Below are positions 13,809 to 14,241 of a stretch of 14,241 bases of DNA, one piece after another (the first letter of the stretch is position 1; the number at the start of each line of letters is the position of its first letter). The position numbers and the translations under genes are program-made. A model generated the notes under the pieces. The model was not told the DNA's origin. It did not search any database and saw only the letters and a program-made list of their open reading frames with translations. Source of the DNA: Alphaproteobacteria bacterium (GTDB lineage: Bacteria > Pseudomonadota > Alphaproteobacteria > Rickettsiales > SXRF01); assembly GCA_019243895.1 (NCBI GenBank), contig JAFATP010000004.1:1-14241 (forward strand), read 5' to 3'.

Positions 13809-14241
13809 TTAAGCTAACCCCTTGGGCGGAGGTTTCGCCCCTGCCGCGAACACCGGAGGGGGAGTGACATAGCCTTCCTTTAACACTTCGTCGCGGTAAC
13901 CGCTTCCCCAATAGGCCTTTCCCTCCGTTACGCCGGCCAGTAACTTTTTATCGGTGGTAAGTTTGGATTGCTCCTTCGTTGTCACATAATCGGCGAACGC
14001 ACTTCCTCCCATCGCCCCCAATGCGCCGCCTTGTATCATGGCCATGGAAACCGGATAAAACGTACTCAGCGCCGTTGCGGCCGCCGCGCCGGCGCCCGCG
14101 CCAAGTGCCGCGCCTATCGCCGTCATCTGGTAAGTTTTACCTTTCAATCCCTGTTCCCGCTCTGCCACCTCATTGCGAAGGGCCTCGATCTTCTCACGGA
14201 TATCAGATTGCGTATTATCGCTGGATTTTGTGTCGGCTGTC
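13809..14241 (-). CDS. Protein with Gly/Ala-rich membrane hairpin, unknown function (N-terminus beyond right edge)
   Basis: I do not recognise this protein. The minus frame ends at TAA (plus 13809-13811) and is open to the window edge, giving at least 143 residues. A GTG at 14166-14168 is a possible internal start, but the frame stays open upstream with coding-like charged sequence (SDIREKIEALRNEVAERE), which argues that the real start lies outside. The visible order is a Thr/Ser/Asp-rich stretch, a helix with heptad-like spacing, and two hydrophobic segments of small residues (about 38-62, AIGAALGAGAGAAAATALS; about 66-85, MAMIQGGALGAMGGSAFA). These are separated by a short turn with a Pro, so they form a likely membrane hairpin. 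A charged region and a Pro-rich C-terminus (PPPVF, KPPPKGLA) follow. It is convergent with mrcA with a 3-nt gap. It occupies the place where prfB often follows mrcA in alphaproteobacteria. Confidence 0.7.
   Translation of the reverse strand, partial: TADTKSSDNTQSDIREKIEALRNEVAEREQGLKGKTYQMTAIGAALGAGAGAAAATALSTFYPVSMAMIQGGALGAMGGSAFADYVTTKEQSKLTTDKKLLAGVTEGKAYWGSGYRDEVLKEGYVTPPPVFAAGAKPPPKGLA

Noticed and set aside
13824..13840. GGGCG-N7-CGCCC hairpin just after the mrcA stop
   Set aside because: It has a 5-bp stem but no following T run on either strand, and lies inside the coding end of the convergent gene. I do not call it a terminator.

Overview
The window looks like a moderately GC-rich alphaproteobacterial chromosome. 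The main evidence is the block from about 4.9 to 13.8 kb: a DsbA/ScsC-like thiol oxidoreductase, a BepA-like M48 protease with TPRs and RNase E on the minus strand, then an N-acetylmuramoyl-L-alanine amidase and PBP1A on the plus strand. RNase E next to amidase-mrcA is a familiar alphaproteobacterial arrangement. This RNase E also has an acidic insertion in its S1 domain and a GWW motif at its C-terminus, both typical of the class. I cannot place the genus.

Layout. Positions 1-1389 (minus) hold the N-terminal 463 residues of an unrecognised protein built from four degenerate repeats of about 86-89 residues followed by a proline-rich linker; it runs off the left edge. Positions 1390-1847 are a gap with an AT-rich promoter-like island and what looks like the relic of a SAM-dependent methyltransferase. 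Positions 1848-3272 (plus) encode a polytopic GT-C-like membrane protein. Positions 3404-4901 (plus) hold a tightly spaced pair: a small protein with two Gly/Ala-rich membrane segments and an HtpX-like M48 protease. Positions 4898-9649 (minus) carry rne, the bepA-like gene and the dsbA-like gene, transcribed in that order. After a divergent intergenic region of about 0.4 kb, 10048-13805 (plus) is the two-gene amidase-PBP1A unit. At 13809-14241 (minus) an unrecognised protein with a Gly/Ala-rich membrane hairpin runs off the right edge, where many alphaproteobacteria have prfB.

How the genes fit together. The core block is envelope and RNA housekeeping: PBP1A polymerises and crosslinks peptidoglycan, the amidase cleaves it at division, the BepA-like protease is a periplasmic quality-control enzyme, the DsbA/ScsC-like protein handles periplasmic disulfides, and RNase E is the main RNA decay enzyme. 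The flanking and inserted genes (the left and right edge proteins and the 3404-4901 pair) are the accessory part. They share low-complexity small-residue membrane segments or Pro-rich tails, and I recognise no family for three of them.

Limits: all calls come from reading the sequence. No database search, structure prediction or composition calculation was run. I saw no tRNA, rRNA, insertion sequence, CRISPR array or convincing intrinsic terminator.
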